Positions 1 to 9,771 are shown, numbered from the stretch's first letter. The stretch is 64,000 bases of DNA from Bacilli bacterium (GCA_017450215.1 JAFSVH010000063.1:1-64000); one strand, 5' to 3'. Notes: generated from the letters alone by a model not told the origin. A program made the numbers and translations.

Positions 1-421
1 AATAACGTGAAGGTATAGGTAGTCTATTAGTTATTGCTCTATATGTATCTTCACTAATATACACACCATAATAATCTATGTCTTCACATTTCTTTATACC
101 TAAATCTATATAAAAATCGCTTTTTTTTGCAACGAAATTTCCAATATCTACACATGGATAATATCCACCATTTACCAAATTGTTTTCAGCTAATAAATCA
201 TCTACTTCATCGACAGTATTACACTTATAATATGCATATATATCAAAAACATTTTCACACATAGGATGATAAGGAGAGCTAAAATTTGGACTAGTTTTAT
301 ACGGATTATTATCTAATAATTTTTCAATAAAATCTATATCACTTTGCCTAGTACAAGAAGATAGACTAATAGAAACAATTATTAATAATACTAATATAAT
401 TATTTTTTTAATCTTTTTCAT
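1..421 (-). CDS. Lipoprotein, C-terminus off the window edge
   Basis: The gene starts at 421 on the minus strand and runs off the left edge, so about 140 residues are visible. The N-terminus is two Lys pairs, a run of about 15 hydrophobic residues and a lipobox ending LSSC, so the product is probably lipidated and held on the outer membrane face. The rest is rich in Tyr, Asn and Asp with no domain I recognise. Its ATG lies 3 bp after the stop of the metzincin-like gene at 425, so the two are probably co-transcribed and translationally coupled. Function is unknown. Confidence 0.7.
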   Translation of the reverse strand, partial: MKKIKKIIILVLLIIVSISLSSCTRQSDIDFIEKLLDNNPYKTSPNFSSPYHPMCENVFDIYAYYKCNTVDEVDDLLAENNLVNGGYYPCVDIGNFVAKKSDFYIDLGIKKCEDIDYYGVYISEDTYRAITNRLPIPSRY

Positions 422-424
422 ATT

Positions 425-3415
425 TTAACTCCTAATAATAATATTTATAGTTATATTAACCGTTATTGTATTACCATTTGACATATAATACAAACCACTT
501 AAAGAAAAACTACCCAAACCATTTACTGTAACAATTGCATAATCATCAATGTCTACATCAAAATTATTATATCCACTTGGAATTGTAAGGGTCCAACTAT
601 ACAATGAATAATAAGGATATGGGCACATAAATTTTTCTAATTCAAGTCTAAACACTCCATTATCTGTATTTTCTAAATAATCAACATCGTAAGGATCATT
701 ATTTACAATCGTATTATTCACATAATAATCAGTAATAATAGTCATTTCTTTCACAAAACAAATACTACAATCAAATGCATAAACAGCCATAATTTTAACT
801 GTACCAACGCTAATTCCTCTAACTGTTCCATAATTAGTAACAGTTGCAACTAATGGATTACTAGAATACCAATAATAATGTAAACGCGAATTATCTGTCA
901 TCACATCACTATCAATATAAAGTAATCTAGTAAAACCTACAGTAATATAATTACATCTAAAACTTCTATTCTTTAATTCTTCTTCCGCTTCAACAATCCC
1001 AATTTGGCTTCCATATAAGGTGGAAGCATGTGGATCACTAATCAAAACACTAGAACCATATAAAGAAATTTCCCTAAAAAGACTAGATTCTAATGCACCA
1101 TTTTTATTTCCAAAACAGCCTATATAATAAACACCCTGAGGCAAATCAATATAGTCATCGTCATAATCATTACTACTATTAAAATTGTAATAATAAATAG
1201 GATTAAAAGTGCATTCATTATTATTACTTCCTTCAACATATTTTTTTTCAAACAATACAAACAATATATTGTCTGCTGATGATCCTGAATAAAAAGCATA
1301 TAAATGTACTTGACAAGCTTGATTAATCACAATTTCCTTAAAATTATCTCCATTAGATGCAGTAAAATAATTATACATATAATATTCATCATCTTCTGGA
1401 TAACTAAACATATTTAAACTGCTTGATTGAAGCTGACTAACTGACAAACTCAAAGATGAATAATCATTAACAGCACTTGATATAACACAATAATAATATC
1501 CTTTAGTTGGAAGGCTAATTATTATATTATTTTCATTAGCTTTGTTAGTAGCATTTTCACTAAGCGTACCGTTAATAGTATTAATATCATATTTATGAAG
1601 ATATGAAGTTAAAGTACTATCACTATATAAAGCTATCATTCCAGCAGGATATGACATTACTTGATTATTATTTCTTTGACCATTTAATTCTATTTTGAAC
1701 ATTCCTGGACCATAATTATTATTTATCTTAATAATTTTATGGTAATAACCACCATCACTATCATCATAATGATAATGTAATGATGAACAATTAATACTCG
1801 AACCTATGTTTACAACATTTTCTTCTGGATAATATGCACGATAAGTAAACAATACTTCATCTTGTGATGAAGAATCAATATGCTCAATTTTAAGATAATA
1901 AGTATTAGGATTTAAATAATGAGAGAAAATATTTTCGTAACTACCGTTAACAAGAACATTTGTTATACTATATCCCACATTAACGTCATTAGAATTCACT
2001 AATGATATTCTTGTTTCACTTAGCGATGAAGTCTTAAAATAAAAAGATTTAGTACAATCAATATCAACTTCATATAAATAACTATCATTAACATCAAATG
2101 TTAATTCTTCAGTTATATTATTACTTACACAGTCTAAAGAAATCTCATCATAAATAGAACCATCCGAACAATAATCACAACCAGAACATTTATAAACACC
2201 TGGGGCAACAAGAATTGAAAAATCATGTTCTTCAGTTAGATAATATTCTAAATTATTAACATCATTATATAAAAGGTGATTATCAGAATCATATATAATT
2301 CCAGTATCAACATAATTTTGAATTACATTATTTTCAAATGGAGCTACATACCTACAAAACTTACATTTATAATAATCAGTATTATCATAACTTGCAACTG
2401 GAATCATATATTCGTCTAAAGAAGTTGGTAAACTTTCAAAATTGTGTTCACAATTATGATATTGTAAATAATCATATCCATTTAATTCATCAACATATTT
2501 AACACAATTACATAAAGAACATATTAATTTATATTCATTATTAATTTTACCTTCATACAACCATAAATGATCATTATTATCGTGAAGGCCTCTTGTAATT
2601 GAAACTCCTGCAATATCTTTATATGTAATATTGTTTTGCCTTGGAGCCCCATAGCCCATCAATATTTCATCATGATGGTATTCGCCGCTTTCTATTGCAT
2701 CAATATCAAATAGCCCCAAGACATGCCCAAATTCATGTGAGCCCACTCGTTCTATATTTGTTTCACCCGAACTATTAAGATTATACAAATTCACTTCCAT
2801 ATAAAAACTCGAATAATGATCATGATGGACTCCATTAAATATTTGTTCATCTTCAGTTATTGCTGAATTACAATGACTTGTAGATGCGTTAATTGAATTT
2901 TCAATCCATGTAGGATAAATATATAATGAAATTGTTACATTTTGTTGCTCTGCTTGCGATAGATTATCATAATTAACTATATTTATTATTTTTTGTTTCG
3001 TGTAAACATTATTTCCAAGATGTTGATAATAATAAACATTATTCCATTTTTTAATTCCATCTTCAAAATTACTACGAATGAACTCTCCTTTTTCTCCTCC
3101 AACAACAGTTGACCATGTAATTGTATTATCATCTTTCCCATTATTTTGAAATTGATAGTATACAGTCTCAATATCATTATCAATATGATACATACGATAT
3201 CCATAATTAGTAGGTTTAACTATTTCATACCATTTTTCACCATATCTATCGCCATTATTATAATTATCGATACCCTCTAATGGTCCAATACAATCATCAT
3301 ATTCAATATCATCATAACCAGTAATTCCTAAGTTTGTGTCATGTGCAAACACTTCAAATTTCATAAACAATAATAAACTACAAATAGCAACAAAAATTAG
3401 TAGAGTCTTTTTCAT
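425..3415 (-). CDS. Secreted metzincin-like metalloprotease with Cys-rich repeats and Ig-like domain
   Basis: This 996-residue protein has a signal peptide (about 1-24, cleavage near VFA-HD). The zinc motif HEFGHVLGLFD is at residues 227-237 (HExxHxxGxxD), and ILMGYG about 25 residues later resembles the metzincin Met-turn. Residues about 295-425 contain three Cys-x-x-Cys knuckles spaced through Tyr/Asp-rich sequence, as in some gut Bacillota surface proteins. A bacterial Ig-like (BIG2) segment with SSNPLVATV and GTVRGISVGTVKI lies near residue 850. A good GGGAGGG ribosome site precedes the start. It is likely an extracellular protease acting on host or matrix protein, but the substrate cannot be read from sequence. 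The lipoprotein gene at 421 follows directly. Confidence 0.75.
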   Translation of the reverse strand: MKKTLLIFVAICSLLLFMKFEVFAHDTNLGITGYDDIEYDDCIGPLEGIDNYNNGDRYGEKWYEIVKPTNYGYRMYHIDNDIETVYYQFQNNGKDDNTITWSTVVGGEKGEFIRSNFEDGIKKWNNVYYYQHLGNNVYTKQKIINIVNYDNLSQAEQQNVTISLYIYPTWIENSINASTSHCNSAITEDEQIFNGVHHDHYSSFYMEVNLYNLNSSGETNIERVGSHEFGHVLGLFDIDAIESGEYHHDEILMGYGAPRQNNITYKDIAGVSITRGLHDNNDHLWLYEGKINNEYKLICSLCNCVKYVDELNGYDYLQYHNCEHNFESLPTSLDEYMIPVASYDNTDYYKCKFCRYVAPFENNVIQNYVDTGIIYDSDNHLLYNDVNNLEYYLTEEHDFSILVAPGVYKCSGCDYCSDGSIYDEISLDCVSNNITEELTFDVNDSYLYEVDIDCTKSFYFKTSSLSETRISLVNSNDVNVGYSITNVLVNGSYENIFSHYLNPNTYYLKIEHIDSSSQDEVLFTYRAYYPEENVVNIGSSINCSSLHYHYDDSDGGYYHKIIKINNNYGPGMFKIELNGQRNNNQVMSYPAGMIALYSDSTLTSYLHKYDINTINGTLSENATNKANENNIIISLPTKGYYYCVISSAVNDYSSLSLSVSQLQSSSLNMFSYPEDDEYYMYNYFTASNGDNFKEIVINQACQVHLYAFYSGSSADNILFVLFEKKYVEGSNNNECTFNPIYYYNFNSSNDYDDDYIDLPQGVYYIGCFGNKNGALESSLFREISLYGSSVLISDPHASTLYGSQIGIVEAEEELKNRSFRCNYITVGFTRLLYIDSDVMTDNSRLHYYWYSSNPLVATVTNYGTVRGISVGTVKIMAVYAFDCSICFVKEMTIITDYYVNNTIVNNDPYDVDYLENTDNGVFRLELEKFMCPYPYYSLYSWTLTIPSGYNNFDVDIDDYAIVTVNGLGSFSLSGLYYMSNGNTITVNITINIIIRS

Positions 3416-3659
3416 AACATCCCTCCCAAAATATAAAAAAACAAGAAAACAACAAAAAACTCAATCGTCTAGCATCATTATATCATCACGTGAAAGCATT
3501 TTCAAGCATTACTTTGCTTTTTATTTTTTCTTTTCTATATATAAATATATATACATATATAACAATTTAAACCTGCAAAATGTCACAAAAAAATTTATTT
3601 TTTTATTTTTTCGTTTACACTTCACTTTTTAACAATAATAGAGTTACTCAAATAAAAAA

Positions 3660-3687
3660 GATGATAAATGTTACTTCATTTATCATC
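3660..3687 (-). terminator. Rho-independent terminator of the radical-SAM operon
   Basis: A perfect 11-bp inverted repeat (GATGATAAATG / CATTTATCATC) with a 6-nt loop is followed on the minus strand by a run of six T. It lies about 45 bp after the stop of the gene at 3730. Confidence 0.8.
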
Positions 3688-3729
3688 AATTTAATATACA
3701 CAATAATTAAATCTTATAATTATATTTTT

Positions 3730-4431
3730 TTAAGCATTTTGTTCTTCACTACTTTTTTCTTCTTCCTTTATAGAAGTAGGAGCTGAAGGTTTATAATTCT
3801 TTGGAACATGAAGATCACGAATTCTACTTTCTTCTCTTCTTTGTCTTTCTTTTTCTTGGAGTCTTAGATTTAACATCTTCTTTTCATATTCTTCATTCAT
3901 CTTCGCTTTAATCCATTCAGTAGTATTATCTTTAACTTCATCTGGATTATTGCAAAGCACTTTTATAAATCTATTACCAGTCTTGAGATTAGTAATATCT
4001 TTAATTTCATAGATAATATATCCATATGGATTATCTTTAGGAGATGTAAATATCTTCTTAATTTCCATATTAATAATATCTTCTGGTGCAATTGAATGAT
4101 AATATCTTCTCCAATAAACCTTAAATTTCTTTATTTTTGTATCGTAAATAATAACGTTATATGGAGTCCTTGAATTTCTAATTAACAGGAAGAATAATGG
4201 ACCCATCAATACCATGTCAACAAATATAACCGATACTACAATAGCACCACGATAAGCATGATAATATATTTCATTAAATCCCCAAACAATCATACCAACT
4301 GAAACAAATACAATTAGACCAATAACAGCAAAGAACAATAACAAATTATAGTCATGTTTAATACCTACTGATCTTTCATGTATTTTAATCATGTTCTTCT
4401 TTCTTTTTGTGTTTTTATAAATTACCGGCAT
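3730..4431 (-). CDS. Two-TM membrane protein, bPH-like core, charged tail
   Basis: The 233-residue protein has two membrane segments (about residues 28-52 and 58-82). A beta-rich stretch from about 90 to 155 resembles a bacterial PH/DUF304-type fold, by impression only. The C-terminus is long and charged, probably coiled (about 165-210). The start is supported by GGAGG 7 nt upstream. It is the last gene of the long minus-strand run, 80 bp after the Cys-Ala-tail protein, and is followed by a strong terminator. No function can be assigned. It may be an unrelated downstream passenger. Confidence 0.65.
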   Translation of the reverse strand: MPVIYKNTKRKKNMIKIHERSVGIKHDYNLLLFFAVIGLIVFVSVGMIVWGFNEIYYHAYRGAIVVSVIFVDMVLMGPLFFLLIRNSRTPYNVIIYDTKIKKFKVYWRRYYHSIAPEDIINMEIKKIFTSPKDNPYGYIIYEIKDITNLKTGNRFIKVLCNNPDEVKDNTTEWIKAKMNEEYEKKMLNLRLQEKERQRREESRIRDLHVPKNYKPSAPTSIKEEEKSSEEQNA

Positions 4432-4511
4432 TTAAAAACCTCCATTAATGCTATTTTATACATTCATTTTACCAATTATCAATATTTTAATCAAGAATAA
4501 ATTTTAATAAG

Positions 4512-5528
4512 TCATAATCTTTTCTTATAATTGCTAACATCTAGCGAATTATAAAAATCTTTTTTCGAACAGCCTGCTCTACCACCACCTGCACATGCAC
4601 AAGCACAGGCGCAAGCACAAGATGAAGTTCCACCATGGGAAGCAGTACTATGGCTTGTTGGGATTAGCCTATCACCATAGCTATTTCTTCCTGGATTAAT
4701 GTAAAAATAGGTATTTCCAAAATAAGTTCTTCTAGGTGCTATAAAACCACGATTATATTCATATTCATTTTCTTTTCTTTGATGGATAATACCTAATATA
4801 ATAATACCACCAAAAAAACTAGCAACAATTATAAATACTATTATAGGAAGAAATTTAGAGCTTGACGAAGCAGTGTAGGTTTTACCTTTATCAATATTTG
4901 GAAAATTTGATGAAAGATAATAAAAATTAAATTCAACTTTTTCTCTATAATTTAATTGTGTTTCATATGTTTTATATCCATCAATTACAAGTCCATTAAG
5001 CTTTGTATTAACATTTAATACATTATCATCTTTCCATCTTAATACAAATTTAGATACTTCAATTTCATCAAACCAACCTGGAACATAATAAAATCTACAT
5101 GTCTCATTTTCTTCATCAATATTTTCTAAATAGAACATATAAGCTTGATGAAAAGAAAAACTAAATTTCACAACCTCACCAGCATAATAATTCTTCTTAA
5201 AATAAATCTCTAAATAAGCTCCACCTTCATTACTATATTTAATATAGTCAATATTATCACTTAATGCTTTATAATCATCACAATGATAATTAGGTACACC
5301 AATTCTAACCCAAGATAGTGGGCCTTCACTACTACTATCTAATACCTTCCATTCAATGTACATCTTAATATCTAAAGTAGCATCATCTCTTGTATCTACT
5401 GTAATATCATATAAATTGATAATATCTAAAGGAGTGAATGCTTTTATTTTAGATAAAGATAAAAATGATAAGCATAATAATAAAATTAAGATAAGACTAA
5501 AAAACTTTATACTTTTTCTAATAATCAT
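4512..5528 (-). CDS. DUF2207-like membrane protein with Cys-Ala repeat tail, candidate radical-SAM substrate
   Basis: The 338-residue protein has a signal peptide (1-30), a beta-rich ectodomain (about 31-222) reminiscent of the N-terminal part of DUF2207 membrane proteins, one TM (226-248) and a tail of about 90 residues that should be cytoplasmic. The tail has Cys at 304, 306, 308, 310 and 312 alternating with Ala, then AGGGRAGC with Cys320, then KKDFYN. The Cys and Ala codons vary (TGT/TGC; GCT/GCC/GCA), so the repeat looks selected as protein rather than as DNA. Its start overlaps the 3' end of the radical-SAM gene by 11 bp, with no separate ribosome site visible. I infer that the tail is modified by that enzyme. 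Confidence 0.7.
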   Translation of the reverse strand: MIIRKSIKFFSLILILLLCLSFLSLSKIKAFTPLDIINLYDITVDTRDDATLDIKMYIEWKVLDSSSEGPLSWVRIGVPNYHCDDYKALSDNIDYIKYSNEGGAYLEIYFKKNYYAGEVVKFSFSFHQAYMFYLENIDEENETCRFYYVPGWFDEIEVSKFVLRWKDDNVLNVNTKLNGLVIDGYKTYETQLNYREKVEFNFYYLSSNFPNIDKGKTYTASSSSKFLPIIVFIIVASFFGGIIILGIIHQRKENEYEYNRGFIAPRRTYFGNTYFYINPGRNSYGDRLIPTSHSTASHGGTSSCACACACACAGGGRAGCSKKDFYNSLDVSNYKKRL

Positions 5529-6942
5529 TTTTGTCTACCATATTTAATTCATCTAATGAATCTGATATATCAGATTCATTTGAATCCATATTTTTAGTCA
5601 TTAAGGGGCATTTATAATCAACATTACAACTATTATGTCTTATCTTTTTAGTTTTCTTATTATTCCAAATCTTCTTCCAATCAAGTTCTAAAATATTACC
5701 TAAAGGTTCATCGCTTAACCAACTTTGGCAAGGCACACAATCACCATTAGGTGCTATAGCCATATTAGATAAAGCTGCACCACATGAAGGTATGTTAATT
5801 TTTAGTGAACTTAAGATTTTTTCATCAATCCAACCAGGACTTGTGAATTGAATATCGCATTCATTTTCTCTTGCATAAGCTAATGCTTTTATTAATTCAT
5901 CTAATAATTCATTAGATGCTAATCTATTTTCCCTACTTCTTGATTTAACTGCATTACCACTAATAATTAACCCAGAACAAGTGAAATAAGATATTCCTAA
6001 TTCTTCATGGCAATATTTAACTAATTTTACATAATCCTTATTCAAAGTACATAATGGAGTATTAATACTAACATTAAGCTTATTCTTAATAGCATTCTTA
6101 ATTCCTTCTATTGTATCTTTAAAATGTGAAGTACCAACTAAAATATTGTGAATTGCTTCATCAGATGAATATAAAGTGATTTGTACACTATCTAAGCTAG
6201 CTTCATATAATTCTTTGCATAATGAATCATTTAGTAATACACCATTAGTATTAAGTCTTGTAATAAACCATTCACTTTTCTTCACTAACTCAACTAAATC
6301 ATCTCTCAATGTAGGTTCACCACCTGTAAAAGTGATTTGAGGAATTCTAGCTTCTTTTAGTTTTTCAATTATTCTAATCCATTCTTCAGTTGATAATTCT
6401 TTAGTGTTAGCTTCCGTTTGACTCCCTGCATAGCAATGAATACATCTTTGATTACAATTAAAGCTTCCATCTTTTTTCATTGATGAAATCATCAAATCCA
6501 TTCTATGTGGACTAGACATATATCGAGCATAATCTTTTAATCTCATAAAAGCTATGCCACCCACTGTATCGCCTTTACAAATAGCTATGAACGTACTGAT
6601 TATCTCCTTCATATCGCGTACTACCATAGCATCTTTCGTGTTTTTACCAAACACTTCAACAATCTTCCCACTAACTTTTTTAATGATGTCCTCTATTCCT
6701 ACATCATTAATAACATTACCATCTTTAGTTGCTTCATTGATAAATTCTCTTAAAAGAATCGCCCAAGAAAAGCCAATTGGCAAAATATAACTACCGTTAA
6801 GCAAAACAATCCAAGCAATATTAGGTTTAATTCTTTTAGGTGGAATCAAATGAATTCTTACTACTCCAGGCCCTTTAGGATCTAAAGTAATATGACTTAT
6901 TCCATCAATTTCTTTAATATATTTTCTTAATTTTTCATTCAT
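5518..6942 (-). CDS. Radical SAM/SPASM peptide-maturase-like enzyme
   Basis: This 474-residue enzyme has the radical-SAM [4Fe-4S] motif CNQRCIHC (Cys163, 167, 170) and FTGGEP (205-210) for SAM binding. A SPASM-type C-terminus has Cys387, 402, 405, 439 and 445, suggesting auxiliary Fe-S clusters. Residues 1-150 form an extra N-terminal domain beginning with a PP..IAWIVLLNG segment. It may be a peptide-recognition (RRE-like) domain, but I cannot confirm this. SPASM enzymes usually modify ribosomal peptides or activate proteins. The overlapping downstream gene encodes a Cys-Ala-tailed membrane protein that is the obvious substrate candidate. The PHP gene ends 34 bp upstream. The ribosome site is weak. 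The family call is sure and the substrate is inferred. Confidence 0.9.
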   Translation of the reverse strand: MNEKLRKYIKEIDGISHITLDPKGPGVVRIHLIPPKRIKPNIAWIVLLNGSYILPIGFSWAILLREFINEATKDGNVINDVGIEDIIKKVSGKIVEVFGKNTKDAMVVRDMKEIISTFIAICKGDTVGGIAFMRLKDYARYMSSPHRMDLMISSMKKDGSFNCNQRCIHCYAGSQTEANTKELSTEEWIRIIEKLKEARIPQITFTGGEPTLRDDLVELVKKSEWFITRLNTNGVLLNDSLCKELYEASLDSVQITLYSSDEAIHNILVGTSHFKDTIEGIKNAIKNKLNVSINTPLCTLNKDYVKLVKYCHEELGISYFTCSGLIISGNAVKSRSRENRLASNELLDELIKALAYARENECDIQFTSPGWIDEKILSSLKINIPSCGAALSNMAIAPNGDCVPCQSWLSDEPLGNILELDWKKIWNNKKTKKIRHNSCNVDYKCPLMTKNMDSNESDISDSLDELNMVDKNDY

Positions 6943-6976
6943 AAAAAAACACTTAATATTTATATAATAATTATAT

Positions 6977-7798
6977 TTATATCTTATATAAATATCTCTT
7001 TCTTCTCACAAAATAGCATAAATAATCAAAGCCTTCTTCTTTGATTATTTGTTTATAATAATCAAAATTTGATTCATATCTTTTTAATTCATGAGCATCA
7101 CTAGATAGTGTTAATAATTTACCACCACATTTTTTATATAAACGAAGCAAATAACGCACATGTTCATCATCATTAATTGCTTCTTGCACCTTAGTATTAA
7201 TTTCTAATGCTTTATCTTTTTCAATTAATGATTTAAATATTCTAATTAAATAATCTTCATATTTATCAATTTTCACATCATTATTATTCATTTTAATGGT
7301 CTTAAATGCATAATCAATATGACAAAGGCAATCAAAATCCATCTCATTAATAGCATCAAGCTCCATATTAAAATAAATCTTCATGATTTCATCAAGTCCA
7401 TATTTCTCATAATTATCATAGAAATAGAAATCTACATCTTTGTAATCATGAACACTTAAATTGATTAAATCAAAATCATTATCATTAAGTATTTTATTAA
7501 TTCTATCTTGATAATCTAAATTATCTTTAGTTTTATATCCAACTTCAATTCCAAGTAATAATTCAATATCATTATCTTTATATTTTGTCTTCTTTAAGAA
7601 ATCTAAATATTTCCTTTGTTCTTTATAATCAGCAATCCAATCAATATGTGAATCATTGATGTTAAAATCAAGATGATCAGTTGTAATATAATATTTGCAA
7701 CCTAATTCAATTGCCTTATCAATATAAAAAGATAATTCTTGCTTTGAATCACTCGAAAAAGATGAATGGACATGCTGATCATGTAAAGCAAAATCCAT
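6977..7798 (-). CDS. PHP-domain phosphoesterase, HisJ-like
   Basis: The 273-residue protein has the PHP-family metal motif HDQHVHSSFSSDS at the N-terminus (His9, His11). Later metal-ligand segments are present (YITTDHLDF near 40, LLLGIEVGYK near 85, LSSDAH near the end). Length and layout match HisJ-type histidinol-phosphate phosphatases. No other histidine-biosynthesis gene is nearby, so another phosphoester substrate is equally possible. The chosen ATG at 7798 has AAAGGTG 6 nt upstream. The in-frame GTG at 7807 lies inside that ribosome site. It sits between the two HTH regulators and the radical-SAM gene in one tight run. Confidence 0.8.
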   Translation of the reverse strand: MDFALHDQHVHSSFSSDSKQELSFYIDKAIELGCKYYITTDHLDFNINDSHIDWIADYKEQRKYLDFLKKTKYKDNDIELLLGIEVGYKTKDNLDYQDRINKILNDNDFDLINLSVHDYKDVDFYFYDNYEKYGLDEIMKIYFNMELDAINEMDFDCLCHIDYAFKTIKMNNNDVKIDKYEDYLIRIFKSLIEKDKALEINTKVQEAINDDEHVRYLLRLYKKCGGKLLTLSSDAHELKRYESNFDYYKQIIKEEGFDYLCYFVRRKRYLYKI

Positions 7799-7812
7799 TA
7801 TAAACACCTTTC

Positions 7813-8760
7813 TTAAATTAAATTAAATGGAGAACCAGCTAAATTGAATATTTTATCTTTTGCTTCTTCTAAAAGTTCAATATAATCTATGTCAAATTCT
7901 TCTCTAATCATTTCAAATTCTGCATCAATTCCAGGACCACAACTTGAAGATACAAGTCCATTAATATATTTAACTAAATAATATCTTTCACCATGCTTAT
8001 TATTCTTATATTTACAAATATAAGCATGATATAAATTCATTTCAACAAGTGGCTTCATAGCACTATAATATTTACTCATATCTAAATATTTATTAAAGAT
8101 TGCTTCTTTATGTTCTAATGTAAGAATATTTTTTGAAGAAAAATCTTTAGATAAAATAGTTCTCAAATACATTGAAAGCATAATAAATGAATAAATAGGA
8201 TTCATACAAAAATCATGCTCTAATACATATTTATATAATTTCATATCATCAATCATTGTAGTTTTAATTCTATAGCACTCAATCATGATGAATATTTTAT
8301 ATACATTAACATCTTCAATCTTATAAGCATCACTTAATATCTTCATCAATAATTTAGTATAACTATTTAAAGATATCTCTTTTCTTAAATAATTATATTT
8401 ATATAAATGCATATCAATAAATCTATTGATTAAAGGATTATCATCACGATAACCATCAAATTTAGGAATCAAATCTTTAATCAAATCTAATCTATTCCGG
8501 TAAATATTATAAACTAATGATAGAGTTCCAGGATCCTTTGATCTCTTCTGAGAATATGTTAAAATGATGAGTTCAAACAAAGAAACATTAAGTCGTTTCA
8601 TCAATGTCTCTAAAGTATTGAATTTCATTGAATTCATTTCTTGCATATGTCTGTAATATGACCTAGGAGAAATAACACCAGCACACAATTCTTCAATCGT
8701 GATTTTCCGTTTCTTCCTTATTTTTTCTATTTCTTCTAAAAAATTAATATTATTAGACAT
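7813..8760 (-). CDS. HTH regulator with helical repeat C-terminus, RRNPP/Rgg-like (paralog B)
   Basis: The 315-residue protein has an N-terminal helix-turn-helix (about 8-65, with CAGVISPRSYYRH as the recognition-helix region) and an all-helical C-terminus of about 240 residues. That is the plan of RRNPP/Rgg regulators, which bind a short peptide in TPR-like repeats. It is clearly a paralog of the protein encoded directly upstream: both have GV(I/M)SPR.Y followed by an N-rich helix and a LFE/FED turn. Its start overlaps that gene by 8 bp and has AAGGAGG upstream. It may control this operon. No pheromone gene was found. Confidence 0.7.
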   Translation of the reverse strand: MSNNINFLEEIEKIRKKRKITIEELCAGVISPRSYYRHMQEMNSMKFNTLETLMKRLNVSLFELIILTYSQKRSKDPGTLSLVYNIYRNRLDLIKDLIPKFDGYRDDNPLINRFIDMHLYKYNYLRKEISLNSYTKLLMKILSDAYKIEDVNVYKIFIMIECYRIKTTMIDDMKLYKYVLEHDFCMNPIYSFIMLSMYLRTILSKDFSSKNILTLEHKEAIFNKYLDMSKYYSAMKPLVEMNLYHAYICKYKNNKHGERYYLVKYINGLVSSSCGPGIDAEFEMIREEFDIDYIELLEEAKDKIFNLAGSPFNLI

Positions 8761-9739
8761 AGCTAGACCTCCTTGTTAGTCTAGTTCTAATAAATTTATC
8801 ATTCTTTAATAATTCATAATATAATTCAATATCTTCTTTATATAAATCATATTTTCTTCCTGCCATAAATAATTCATTAGAATTAGAAATAATACTAGAA
8901 ACATAATCAAAGATTATTGATTTATTAACAATACCTCTTCTTTTTATATAATGATATAACAATTCACACATCATAACATTATATGGCGAAAGTTGAATCT
9001 TATCATGAAATTCTATAACTTTTAAATAATATTCTCTAATTATAGCCATATCTTCTCTATTAATATTCTTTCTCATTATAAAGCAATATAAAATAGCATA
9101 ATATACTAAATAATTAATAACTGAATTACGTATACCAATCACCATATGTTCTTTATCATTAATTAAAGAAATAATCTTCTTGCCAATCATCTCAAGTTCG
9201 GTATCATTACATATTTTTAAATATATGATTAAAGATATAATATCTTCTGAATAGAGAAAACCACCTTTTCCAAATTCACTTAATTTAATAATACCTGATA
9301 AAACTACTTTACAAGCATCTAAACTAATTTTATTATTTTGATAATCTAAATATGTTTTAGATACAAGGAAATCTTTTCTTTTAGATATTGTATTATTTCT
9401 AACAGCAGAACCATCAAAATTATTAAATTCATCTTTTAATTTTTCATAATAATAATTGGCTTTATTAAAATTATTAAACAAAGTACAAATAACACAATTC
9501 TCAAAATCAATATTTTCTAATCTTTCAATAGAATTAGCATACATGCAAAAATCTTCAAAAGGAGTACCAAGATTATCTAACATACCAAGTAAATTATCTA
9601 TGCTAATATCTAATTCACTATTAACTAATCTATTATAATTTCTAGGAGACATAACACCATTAGTCATTTTAGTTATAGATATATGTTTAGAAATTCTCAA
9701 TTGTTCTAAAATACGTATAACGTCATTATTTGTAATCAT
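8753..9739 (-). CDS. HTH regulator with helical repeat C-terminus, RRNPP/Rgg-like (paralog A)
   Basis: The 328-residue protein has an N-terminal HTH (about 8-65, with TNGVMSPRNYNRL) followed by long helical sequence. The layout matches the adjacent paralog at 7813. AAGGA precedes the ATG. Tandem Rgg-like genes ahead of a radical-SAM gene recall streptococcal Rgg-controlled RiPP loci. The comparison is by architecture only, because the C-terminal helices are too diverged for a sure family call. The gap to the upstream membrane-helical gene is only 32 bp, which leaves no room for a hidden peptide gene there. Confidence 0.7.
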   Translation of the reverse strand: MITNNDVIRILEQLRISKHISITKMTNGVMSPRNYNRLVNSELDISIDNLLGMLDNLGTPFEDFCMYANSIERLENIDFENCVICTLFNNFNKANYYYEKLKDEFNNFDGSAVRNNTISKRKDFLVSKTYLDYQNNKISLDACKVVLSGIIKLSEFGKGGFLYSEDIISLIIYLKICNDTELEMIGKKIISLINDKEHMVIGIRNSVINYLVYYAILYCFIMRKNINREDMAIIREYYLKVIEFHDKIQLSPYNVMMCELLYHYIKRRGIVNKSIIFDYVSSIISNSNELFMAGRKYDLYKEDIELYYELLKNDKFIRTRLTRRSSYV

Positions 9740-9771
9740 AATCTTTTTTTCCTTTTTAGATTTTTAAATTA

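Noticed and set aside
3336-3786. Two plus-strand frames between the metzincin and the membrane protein gene
   Set aside because: They are Phe/Tyr-rich reading of T-rich intergenic DNA that overlaps a terminator, without ribosome sites.
4560-4640. The Cys-Ala tail as a simple DNA repeat artefact
   Set aside because: Codons vary at both the Cys and Ala positions, so it is not a mononucleotide or hexanucleotide slippage product.
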